From positions 1,196,501 through 1,260,500 of the forward strand of contig NW_024881565.1 in NCBI RefSeq assembly GCF_019059575.1: a DNA stretch of 64,000 bases, read 5' to 3'. This DNA is from Amphibalanus amphitrite. Taxonomy: Eukaryota > Arthropoda > Thecostraca > Balanomorpha > Balanidae. Below the pieces are notes generated by a model. That model ran no database searches. It worked only from the letters and a program-made list of their open reading frames with translations, and had not been told where the DNA came from. Position 1 is the stretch's first letter; each line of letters starts with the position of its first letter. Shown here piece by piece: positions 21,274 through 31,450 of the stretch. The position numbers and the translations under genes are program-made.

Positions 21274-21897
21274 TAAGAAACGGATGAAAAAGGCACAACC
21301 ACGGCACAACCCTGCGCGGCAAACAACGGACAATGTCCCACGCAGGTCCCACGCAAGATCCGGCGTTTCTTCAGCGTCCTTGAACGGAATGAAAACATTA
21401 CATTTCTTTTTTGGAGCTATTTGATGACGTCAAAAAATACAATACCCGTTTTAATAGTCAAAATCGAGACAATTACTCACAAAAATGTTTCCCTTTAAGC
21501 ATTACAAATAAATACTTTTAAATATTTAAATGACATTGTTTTTTTCAAACAAATCAATATTATTTGCTTACTTAAACGTCATATACAATGCTGAGATCAC
21601 TACGGGGCTGGCTTAGAGTGTAGCTGCACTGGCAACCTTTAGGCTAGACTCCAGGGGTCACTATACCAGAACAACATGATTCTACCAGCCAGTAGTTCAT
21701 TTTTCTACTAGATTGGTGCTACGCTCAGCATTTAGGTGCCAGATTCAGAAAAAAGAGTAAGGCGTACCGATGAATAGGTGCCAGAAACAGCTAATCAAGG
21801 TCATTTTCCATGATTGGTGCTGGTATCCACCAAATAGGTGCTGAGGACCAATTTTGGGGCGAGTCAGCTTTTAGGTGCCAGAAATAGCTTTTCTGGG

Positions 21898-22330
21898 ACG
21901 CAATTAAATGGCGTCCTTATTAGTCTTGCACCTTTCCATCCATTTATGACCATTTACCATCGAATGGCGTTCTTCAGGTCACACAGACAGGCGAGCACTG
22001 CTATACGTGTCAACTTAATGTGCACATCAAGGTGTGCCTTGCTAATGGCCACACTGCCTTTACACGGGATTGATGGTCATGGAGACAGGGATAAGGGGAG
22101 TCAGCAGTCACAGAGTGACTTTTATTCAGTCACAAGGGACTTGCGTGCGCGCCTCTGCAGTGACCGCGCCGGTCGCTGTCGCCGGCACCAGGTGGGTGGT
22201 TGGGTGACGTGTCCCGGGGGAGAGGTCAGGTCATCCGCCCATCCCGCCGGAGCCGCCGGCCGAGAGGCCTCCTCGGTCGGCGCCGCTTCAGGGCGCGATA
22301 GCCGATAAAAACGGCGCTCATTTGGCGGCG
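21898..22330. other. Spacer leading into a GC-rich island
   Basis: No gene recognised. GC content rises sharply from about 22140. Confidence 0.35.
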
Positions 22331-22368
22331 GATATTACCGCGGCGATACGACGGGCGCGCGCCGCTCC

Positions 22369-22929
22369 TTGCGCGAGCCGCCCCCGCGCCTACGGGAATT
22401 GATCGGCGCCCACGGCGCGGCCATGCCCGTCAGCAGCAGCGGCAGCGGCTGCCGCCCGGCGGCCTGGCCAGCGCTGACGGAGCCCACCCGCCGCTGCAGC
22501 GCCGGCCGCCGGCAAAGGCGCGCCCCGGCGGCCGCCGCCGCCGCCGCCGCCGCCCCGTTTGGAGGTGCCGCCGCCGGCTCCCCGATGACGTCACGGCTCA
22601 GTAATCTGATGTCGGCCGGCACCAGCATGAGCCGACAGCGGACTAATGGTCGAACGAGACCGATCGGTGCGCTGTCGGCCGACAGCGCGCCACGACCTGC
22701 CGCCGAGCCACGACCACCCCGGCGGCTGGGGGACGGACCCAGGGCTGCCGCAGCCCCCCCCCCCCGTCTCTGCCGTGCCACTGGCTGTGAGCCTAATTCG
22801 GCACACAGCACCTATGGGGGACGTTGCTGCGCGGCCCACTATGAGCAACAATTACTGAGAGCTGAACGCGCAACAGTTTTCTGGAAACCCGCCCATGATA
22901 AGGCAGGAAAGTGGCACTCGTCTCCCTGA
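22369..22929 (+). CDS. Candidate host exon with possible A20-like zinc finger (weak)
   Basis: A 186-residue open frame inside a CpG-dense island. The N-terminal half is low complexity, including an alanine run from GCC repeats near 22530. Near residues 137-160 there is CRATGC followed by GGRCCAAHYEQQ. This resembles an A20 zinc finger (C-x4-C-x11-C-x2-C) but lacks the last Cys and is one residue too long, so the match is imperfect. Other frames across the island are also open, which is common in CpG-rich DNA. It may be part of a spliced gene or no gene at all. Confidence 0.25.
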   Translation: MREPPPRLRELIGAHGAAMPVSSSGSGCRPAAWPALTEPTRRCSAGRRQRRAPAAAAAAAAAPFGGAAAGSPMTSRLSNLMSAGTSMSRQRTNGRTRPIGALSADSAPRPAAEPRPPRRLGDGPRAAAAPPPRLCRATGCEPNSAHSTYGGRCCAAHYEQQLLRAERATVFWKPAHDKAGKWHSSP

Positions 22930-22930
22930 G

Positions 22931-24046
22931 GGCTCTCTCGCCTTGTCTACACGCCGCATCAGTGTTTGCACATCCTCCTTCATTAAAGCACGGATGAGAT
23001 CTTTGGGACGAGTTGCGCACCTCAACTACTCATAAAGCTCTGATATTAATGCCATTGCCGGATTTCCGTGAAACGAATGACAAAGTTCGTAGTTCATACA
23101 CAGTGACTTCAATTGATATACCGACCACCTTGTCCGGTCCGCAACGTTGAAACTGCTCACAATTAAAATGAGGTGATGTTCATTAATCCACTACATTACA
23201 GTGATCCATTGAGTGCAATGACAGGCTAGGCTAGAGATATTTCATTTCAGTTTGATGCATAGGTACGTGTTTTCATATGTTGTATGCCTACGATTTGTGT
23301 ATTTTCAACACTTGTTTGCCTATCAGCTTTACGGGCTGATCTGTGACGTATGCCTACGTCCCTTTTGCGAAATAATTAACACCAGGGTAAGCAAAGATAA
23401 AAGTGTTCACATTTATTATAACATACATTTCCGAGAACATTTACCTAATATTTTACCATTACAACCGTTCAGAAACGACAAAAAATGAAAGCAATTATTA
23501 AAATTCAAGAATGCGTCATGAAAAATAACACTACGCGGATTAAAGATGAAAACGTTAAACAAAGAGTTCGTAGAGCCGATCAAGTAACAGCTCCTGTAAC
23601 ATGCGCAGTATGATTAGAATCCTGTCTACAGTATGTTAGTCGGCTCATTCAGAAGGGACTTCACTAAAGGCTTCAACCAATTACGGTTTGTGAACATCAT
23701 AAAAGGCACATGTTCCGTATTATAATTTTTGGCTTAACAAGATGTAAGGACTCAACATTTCTCTTTGATTTAATTCTTAGCGATGCCAAGCCAACGTTTT
23801 CCATATTTAGGTACTGAAAGTGGCCTTACACCACTAATTAGCTGCTGTATACTTGCTGCTGCTTGTGTGCTTATGACTTATGCGCATTTTTCTGAAATAA
23901 CTGCGTATATTCACCTAGTATTTAACGTACATATTTTGAGATCATTAAAAGTAGCCGAGCAATGCAGGACCCTATAAAAAATAGCTATCCAGTTTTTAGA
24001 TGTTGACAAACAGATGGCAGCTGGACTCCGTTATTTCTAGCTGTTA
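22931..24046. other. AT-rich anonymous stretch
   Basis: No recognisable gene, repeat or RNA. Open frames are short and look random. Confidence 0.45.
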
Positions 24047-24256
24047 TTGGCCGTTTTCACGACGGCCATCTGGTACACATTTGGTGCACATCTGGTACAG
24101 ATTAGGTGCAGATTTGGTCAAATCAGGTTCAGTGTGTCTCTTAGCAGCTATCAGCTAGGGTTGCACTAATTGCTTATATGCCTGCTTTGTCATATTATCA
24201 GAGAGCATCATCGATTAAAACACTGAAATAAATTCATAAAGGCCGTTTTCACGACG
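24047..24256. mobile_element. Short TIR element (TAGCCGTTTTCACGACGG family), copy b, truncated
   Basis: Starts with GGCCGTTTTCACGACGGCC and contains the GGTACACATTTGGTGCACAT and CGATTAAAACACTGAAATAA segments. It ends with a direct instead of inverted copy of the terminal motif (24241-24256), so the second half is lost or rearranged. Its CGATTAAAACACTG junction is an empty site for the TTAA element at 7680-8576. Confidence 0.8.
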
Positions 24257-25800
24257 GAACTTTCGCAGAGGAACTTATTTGATACCTAAAAAGTACCTAC
24301 CCTTAGAGGCCTTAACATCCCTCAAACTGAAATATTTTATGTTCAAAATAATTTTAGAAGTTTAAATCCGGGCATTTTTTGCACTCAAATCACTTATTTA
24401 TTTACAAACACAGCAATTTTTGGTTCTAGTAGCCCACCTTTCGACTATGAGGTATTAAATCAGCGTGGCAACTTGCTCCCTCTTTGCTCCCTCGGGTATC
24501 TAATTCCGGAATTCTTAAAAACAAGGAAAGTATATATCGAGTTCTCTTTTATACCTATTCAGTTATGTTTTAATGGTGATTAAAATATGACAAATTTTTT
24601 AATTACATTTCATATAAGAAAACACGCAAAACAATGAAACAAAAATAACTACGGCAGATAATTACCTTCAGGTATCTAATTCCGACCAATCAGCACCTCA
24701 GTAGGATATGACGTCATACAAGAATGGTGGTGAAGGCCGTTTGCAGTCCCGGCCGGTAGGTCACGTGACCGCCGGGCGCCTCGGGTCACGCGGCGGTCGG
24801 GAGTCGGACGCGGGGCGTGGTCGCGGGCGGACGCGCGGGGCATCATGCTTTGCTTTGCTTGCTTTGTCAACTTCATATAACTTACTATCGCATTCGTGTG
24901 AAAGCCAAACACTGCTCAGTGCCCTTAGAAATTGAGTTTTGGAAAGCTCAAGTCCCTATAGCTCCTCAGGTCGGCAACAGTTGAAGCCTCATCTGAACCC
25001 ATGTGAAAAAAAGCGAGGGTAAGGAACCTTGTGTTGCTTTTTCTTTTACCGTCATAATTATCTCAAACCATCACAATTTTGAGTTGCCACATTGTCTGCT
25101 TCACTACATTCGTGTAAAACTTGGGTGAAGGCTGGTGGCTCAAAGAAAGGTGAAGATATTTCTTTAAGTGCCTAATCCGTGAAATTGAAATATCCCGGCT
25201 TTACAAATCTACACTTTTCATTTTCTCCACGATACATTTTTTAAAATTGTTTAAATTTTATCTACATTTGTTAAAATCGGGGCTTTGGTTTTGTGTAAAC
25301 TAGATCATAAAGTTTGCTATAGTTTTGTGTAACCTGATGGCTGAAGAAAATAGTAATTTTGCTAAAATGATGTGCGGAAATTTGTTGCTTTCCAAATCAA
25401 ATTACTCATACCTATATTTCATTTAAAATTAGGAGGCATTATTACTGTTTTTTCTTGTAACATGAACTGAGTTTGGGTGCGGTGCTCCGGAAACGTTGTG
25501 GAACTTTAAGTTAGCTAGAGCAGTTTCCATAAAAATTGTTTAGATAGTTGACATGGCTTGTTGACAACTCTTTTGCTGTTTCTAAAAAAGTGAAAAAAAA
25601 TATTTTCCTGCATTAAGCACACAAGGCATGTTATTCTCATAAGCTATCGAATGTGTGTGTGTTTTTTTAAGCTGTTTTTTAAGCTTTTAAGCTGTAACTT
25701 CAGTTACTTCACTTTAGAACATATTGCCCAGAATGCGTCACTGATCATGAGCTGGTATATCATATCATATGTAGCAAATACATAAATGAGAATAGTGTGT
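24257..25800. other. AT-rich anonymous stretch with a small GC island
   Basis: Mostly AT-rich with no gene recognised. Positions about 24720-24845 are GC-rich and CpG-dense. Confidence 0.4.
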
Positions 25801-25849
25801 CATGAATTTTTGTGCATGCTTCTGGATCATCTGTAATTACATCAAAGGC

Positions 25850-27260
25850 TCGGCTCAAGAGTGTCCTGCCGACCAGCTTATGCCCAACCCTTTCTGTCCG
25901 CAGAACGTCGCCTGCGACTCCCGCACGCCGTTTGCCCCGGCCGTCCGTACTGGTCTTCGCGCTGCGAGCCGCGCTGGAGTTCGCGGCGGCGTCGTGGAGC
26001 TCCCATCGGGACGGCCTGTGATGCCCGCGTCGTCCGTCGAGCTTATAAGCCGTGAGCTTCGATTGGCGGCTCACGCGGTCACCAGCTGTATGTACAGCCT
26101 CGGCCCCGACGACCCCGCTAATGGCCGAGACCGGCATACCCCCGGCATGGGTCCGCTGTCCGGCGCAGCGCTGGCCGCCCGCATGCTATGCTACTTTTGG
26201 CTGTATCGCTGCCCAGCGGGAGCGCGCTCCACGCTGCGGAAGAGGTACACGTTGCGACCCGACTGAGGACTGCAACCGGATGGTGACACGTCGGCCTCTG
26301 CGCCCTGGCCGGGGCAGGCGTGACCGACGTCACAGTGGAGGAACGCGCAAACAAGACCAGCCCACCGTCGGAGCAGCATGGAAATATCATGTTCTGCCTG
26401 GACGTCGGACCCGGCGGCCGCAGTGCACCTGCACACGTGCGGAGAGGGGCGCTGGAGGCTACTCTGGAGCTTCTGCCATTCCGCGGCGCGACTGCTGGCA
26501 AAACGGCGGCGATTGAGGCGGTTGGGAACAGCTGCAGCAATGGTGATGGCGGTGATGGCGACATGGCGGTTTGGGACTTCACCTCAGCGCGGCCGCCGCC
26601 CAGGCGCCGCTGCGCCCGGCTGCTCAGCCACCTACCGGATGGCGGGGTGGCCCTTACGGCCCTCACGCCCGTTCGGTCTGCGGCCACGTTGTGGGGTGGC
26701 GGTCGCGGGGTTAGCGGCGTTGGACTTCGTCCTTTATCCAGACTGCACCGTACCATCTGAACGGATGGATCTGCCAAGAAAGATGACATCCAAGGCGGCT
26801 ATGAGGCGATCACAAAGCTTCACCAAGAGCTTCTCCTTCATGGGGCCGGCCGGCCGTTAAGTCGCAACACCGGCTGCCGAGTGCCAACAGCTGCGTGCGC
26901 TCATGGTGTGTCGTTTCGGGAACTAGCGAATGAAGTTTAGTACCGCCGTTCACCGGTGGATGGCGCTAGCTGGTAGTTTCGGCGAAAACTCCGTCTGAGA
27001 TGTTTGAAGGCTTCCCTTAATCCCTTGTTCAAACATGGACCCCGTCAGCCCCGGCAGAGGTATTTGTCCAGTGTACACCGCACCTGAGGACGGGTCAGCT
27101 GAGGGAGGGGAGTCACTATTGTGGCCTGAGGAATGCCGCGCCGGTCGGGGGACGGGGTCGGGAGGAGGGGGAGGGAGGCAGCGCCGTTCTTGCGGTGACG
27201 GGCTGGCTCGTCGCCTCAGCCTGGCATACGCTCAGTCGGCGAGGCGCTGCGCATGACCCG
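25850..27260. other. GC/CpG-rich region with overlapping open frames
   Basis: Frames of 146-223 residues are open on both strands at once (for example 26118-26789 minus and 26378-26860 plus), which is expected by chance in CpG-rich DNA. None shows a domain I recognise. It could be a promoter-proximal CpG island. A 28-bp word at 26902-26929 recurs inverted at 40383-40410. Confidence 0.4.
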
Positions 27261-27712
27261 GGAGCAGCTGAGAGTCCATATAGACAATTATCTCGTTTGT
27301 AAGCACGAACACTTGGAATGTCGCTGGTGCAGAATTTTAGCATAGGGACGATGTTTTTTTGTGCCAAATTTTGTGTAGGTAGGTACATGTAGGGAATTTA
27401 TAGAAATTTATTGTGACAAAGTTTCCCAAAAAATCGGTCCAATTTTTTAAGATATCGAGGTTTTAGTGACGTCATGATTTGAGTTTTCGACAAAAACGAC
27501 ACATGTTAAAAAAAAAAAAATCATGGGTAGAAAATCACAGAATACCTAGACATACAGACATGCCGTAAACGCCATTGGACTGCCAATACCTACCATGAAC
27601 AATCAAATTGCCATCTTCGATTTTTGATTACCTATCGTTCTACGGTTTCCAAATCTTGAATGGAATCTTGGCAATTTCTTGTGACTACTTCACGACATGA
27701 TGAATGCATTTC
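27261..27712. other. Anonymous spacer
   Basis: AT-rich sequence with phrases like AAGATATCGAGGTTTTAGTGACGTCA that recall the interiors of the TTAA elements. No boundaries are visible. Confidence 0.35.
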
Positions 27713-29176
27713 ATAACCCGCACCCTGCTGGGGGTCCTGGAATTACACGCCCTGCTGGTGGGCGGAGGTGTTTGAACAACCCCCTTTTAGCTCGGCTCCT
27801 GGGCCATGTAGCGATACGGGGAAAGCGACGTTCGAAAAAGCGTAAGGAATAATGGCGAAATTTATACTTAGGTCACTTTTTCGGTTCGGTCAAACGTCAG
27901 GTCACCAGAGGTGTTTTGGACCCATGCTACTGAAAGTCCAATTTCATGTGTTTGATCTGACCTTGACCCGACCTGTGACTTTGAAATTCAACTTCCAGGT
28001 GCTCATCGTAAGTATCTCGTCGCGTTCTTCCGCTTGCCTTCTCGTCCGTTTTGTTGCGTCTATTGGTTCTTGAGTCGGGTAGCTCTATTAGTTCCCGAGT
28101 TGTGCGCCGCTTTTTGAAGAAAAAATGTTGAAATAATCGACCCAGCCGTTCTCGAGTTCTGGAAGCGCCCCCTGCACGTGCGCACGTGCACTGCACGTCG
28201 TGCAGTAGCACCTTAACCGCAATACATGGGAATGCATAGCCTGGTGGCTGCCTACCTGTATGCCAAGTTTCAGCGAAATCGCCCCAGTAATTACCGAGTT
28301 ATTGAAATGGGAACCAATTTGACACCTCTTCTTTTTGTATTTTGCACGTGCAGTTGGGGTAACTCACATAGATCAAGAGTATCCGACCTTTGGTAGAAGG
28401 GATGCAGCTACCCTACAAGAAGTACCGCAAGACAATCGCTCAAGCGGCTGCTGAGATACGAGCCTCTCAAAATCACTACTTTTGCAAAACAACTTGAACA
28501 CCCTTGACTTTTCACGTGGCACGTGCCACGACGGTCACTGAGATGTATCAAAAGTAGTCAATTACGGGGTAGAAGGGATGGGGCTACCCAGCAAAAAAGA
28601 CCGCAGGAGCGGTTGCTGAGATATAAGCCTCTCAAAAGCGTTACAGGCCGGCGGGCCGGGCCGGGCCGCTCATACTGAGATTTATCCGTTATATTGAAAA
28701 GACTCTCTTCGCTCGTTGCGCTCGCTCGCTCGTAACTACTAAGTAAGTGTTCAAACGGATGCCAGGAACATGTAAAACTCGAAAAAGTGAATCAAGGTCC
28801 TCAAAGATTAATGACCCTGACTTGACCTTTACGTGACCTTAGCACCCACCGTAATGCATGCCGCATGGGACGAACATCATTTGACATGTTTGGACGTTTA
28901 CAACACAAAAAAGACTGGAAACGCGCGGATAATGTGATCTGACATACGCTGAATCGCGATTTCGGTCAAACATGGTCTCGAGAAAAAGGCCAGGGATCAA
29001 AGGTCATTTGGGTCAAGTCAAGTTCATGAAAGAAAAAGAGTATGTGTAAAATTGATCAACTCTGGGGTACTGAAAGTTTCGTCGCGATCGTTCGCTTTTT
29101 GAGCGAGATTATTCGTGAAAAACCGAGGGGGTGGGACGCGGGTCCATCCAACTACCCCTACACATGCGAGGGTTAA
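27713..29176. mobile_element. Chimeric TTAA element (gamma left end, K-repeat middle, beta right end)
   Basis: The left end (ATAACCCGCACCCTGCTGG...) is the same terminus as the right end, reversed, of the family-gamma copies at 33.6 and 50.6 kb. About 28140-28740 is the CACGTG-rich repeat also present at 56.4-56.9 kb. From about 28741 the sequence is family beta and ends ...CATGCGAGGG followed by TTAA (29173-29176). The outer ends look like a functional pair although they come from different families. The left target site is decayed (ATAA). Confidence 0.7.
28140..28740. repeat. CACGTG-rich repeat K, copy 1
   Basis: Shares ordered phrases with 56433-56930: CGAGCCGTTCTCGAG-like, GCGCACGTGCA, TGCCAA(G/C)TTTCAGCG(A/C)AATCG, GACACCTCTTC, TGAGATATAAGCCTC and a GGCCGGG block, ending in CGCTCGCTCG. 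E-box words (CACGTG) occur in clusters at matching positions. Confidence 0.7.
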
Positions 29177-29752
29177 AACACTAAAATAAAGTCATGATAT
29201 GAACATATTTGCTGTTAAAGAGATTTTTGTAGATTTAGTCCATATAACAGTGTTCGCCACGGGCCGCAAAATCCCAGTCCAGCCCGACCCAGGCCCATGG
29301 GTTGACAGCCCGGCCCAGCGCGAACCCATGCATAGTAAAATTGTTGAAGCCCAGCCCAGTCTAGCCCGTCCAGCCCGGACCAGCCCGTCAAAAATGAATG
29401 GATCATGGACACCAAACAGGTATTACATATGTCACCCATAGGCGCAAAGAAACAATCTTTTGGGAGAAGCATGCACAATGCACATTGCACATATATGCTT
29501 TCATTCGTTTTTTTTTAGTCTTGCACAGTAATAAGCTAGTTTTTGTTTTTAGCTCAGTCGCGAACCCCTGAGTCCACTTTACAGTCCTTGTCCCAGCCCA
29601 TCCACACTCACCACAGCCCATCGATTATTTATATTTGAGGGCCCAGCCCAGCCCGTGACCCAGCCCAGCCCATGACCCATTGGCTGACCCGGCCCATGGC
29701 GAACACTGCCATATAAGTCCACTCGCCAGAAAGCCCGTCGTGAAAACGGCTA
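29173..29752. mobile_element. Short TIR element (TAGCCGTTTTCACGACGG family), copy d, half copy
   Basis: Begins at the TTAA junction with AACACTAAAATAAA and ends GCCCGTCGTGAAAACGGCTA at 29752. It matches the right half of the copy at 46699-46976. It was hit at the same internal TTAA as copy a, but by an element in the opposite orientation, and then by the hAT MITE at 29248-29708. The left half is missing upstream. Confidence 0.8.
29248..29708. mobile_element. hAT MITE with CCCAGCCC repeats
   Basis: Ends CAGTGTTCGCCACGGGCC and GGCCCATGGCGAACACTG, flanked by a perfect 8-bp duplication CCATATAA (29240-29247 and 29709-29716). Both subterminal regions are runs of CCAGCCC/GGCCCAG units. 461 bp, no coding capacity. 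It lies inside the preceding TIR element, so it is younger than it. Confidence 0.95.
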
Positions 29753-30699
29753 TTTTTCGGCAGACTGGCTTCCGCTTCGGGTATAACTTTGAGCCATTCA
29801 GTTTGCGATGTCGATTTTACTCCGGAGTCGGAGTTAGTAAGATTTTGGTGACTCTGGGTTCAACTCCGATTCTACATACTGTCCTGGCTCAGACCCATTC
29901 TAATCTTGCTCCACCCCATCATTCAGATCGCAAATTCTAAGATCGATGGAGATCCTATATCGATAAAAACACGCATCGATCTAATGCAAAAAGGCTCCAG
30001 ACCGGTCACACGCATGGAAGAGATTATACCATGGAGCAGTATGTTTTTGGCGGCGTTTCAAGCTAACAGGCCGGTTACCTTAGTGTTCGTGCAAGTATCT
30101 CTAGGGGACGAGAATTGTTGACGACACGTGCGAAACGTCAGAAGTGAAAAGTCTGTGTGAATACCACCGTCACTTATTTTCCTTCTCAGTAGCAGTAACC
30201 TTGGCAGTAACAGCGGGAGGTCTGGGAGAGGGTCAAAGCGTCCAACCCTTCCGGCGCCCGTGCCTTCGCTATCGCTTTCAGGAACACGCGCGCGGCCGCT
30301 ATTGTGCGCCCGTCAAACCCAGCCCGCCCTTTGACAGCGGGCGGGTCATCAGCGGTCCGCCCGCGTCCCTTCCTGTGACGTCACTACGGTCCTGGAACGC
30401 AAGCGAAGCGTAGCCCAGCGGTGCATTGTTGTCATTGTTGTGGGTACCTACATATAGGCACTAAAAACAATCAGCTCAGCTAGCATCATGTCTCTCTCGT
30501 CCAATGGTGTAGAATGGTTTGTAATTTGACCTCCAAAGATGAACATTTTTTTAAGGTCGAGTTCATGAACTGACCGGTAAAACTCATGTGGCATCCCAAT
30601 CGATTGCCTATTGTAAAACTGAACGCATTGCAGCTGTTTTTACTGCCTTTCAACGTCTCATTCACATGTCAATTGTCCAAAAGTGCTTGTTTCGACTGC
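29753..30699. other. Anonymous stretch
   Basis: Contains a GAGTCGGAGT fragment at 29812-29835 like the hAT MITEs at 41.5-42.8 kb, and a GC-rich part at 30200-30420 with TGACGTCA. No gene recognised. Confidence 0.4.
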
Positions 30700-31450
30700 T
30701 TAACCCTCGCCGGACGCCGCCACAGGCGGGGGGGGGGGGGGGGGGCTATGCAACCATCCACTAAGGTTTTTCGCGAATAACTCGCGTAAAAAGCGGCCGA
30801 TCGCGACAAAACTTTCAGTCCCTCGCATTGATCAATTTTACACCTACCCTGAAAATTTCATGACCTTGACCCAAATGACCTTTGACCTGTGACCTTCTTT
30901 CCGAGACCATATTTGGCCGGAATCGCGATTCGGCGTATGCCGGCTCCCATTAGCCGCGCGTTTGCAAGCTTTTTGTGGTTTCGAACGTTCGAACATGTGA
31001 TTTGATGTTGCTCCCATGCATTTGGGTGGATGTCAAGGTCACCTGAAGATAAGGTCAGGCCATTGACCTTTGGTGACCCCGGCCCACTTTTTCGAGTTTT
31101 ACATGTTTCTAGGCTAGTTTTTGGAGCTGAATTTGAATTTAGCAACCATTTGAACATTTACGAAGTAGTGTTGGTGCCTCCGTAACATGTTACAAAGCTG
31201 TCAGAGGCGATTGACACGTATTACGAATACCCGTCACAACCCCTACCGGTTGACCTGACCTGACCTGACCCGACCTGGTCTAAATGCTTAAAGACATCAT
31301 CTGTGATCAAAACTAACACGATATTCGTGATCGGCACCCGGGAAAACCTCATAGCAGCCACACTTAACGACTTTCTAATAGGTCCCGATTTTCCCGACTT
31401 CTGGGTCATTGTCCTGACCTAGAAGGTCAATCGATGACCTAGGACCTTAA
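30700..31450. mobile_element. TTAA element, family beta copy lacking its right module
   Basis: Starts TTAA CCCTCGCCGG at 30700 with a long G-run, and runs collinear with the copy at 37385-38264 as far as CCTAGGACCTTAA. There a family-C element begins, sharing the TTAA at 31447-31450. The usual right 150 bp of family beta does not reappear after it, so the module was lost or exchanged. Confidence 0.75.

Larger units (their letters stand above)
18085..21897. mobile_element. Long-TIR element with CTGGCACCTA repeats, interrupted by a hAT element
   Basis: The left end reads CCCTAAAAAGCTGTTTCTGG and the right end, reversed, reads CCCAGAAAAGCTATTTCTGG. Inside both ends the word TCTGGCACCTA (or its complement) recurs, as does GCCCCAAAAT. 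Taking out the hAT element at 18738-21273 leaves about 1.28 kb. I see no transposase and no convincing target duplication. The superfamily is unknown; it could also be a foldback-type element. Confidence 0.6.

Noticed and set aside
26118..26789. 223-residue minus-strand frame as a gene
   Set aside because: Several other frames in the same CpG-rich region are open on both strands, and no domain is visible.
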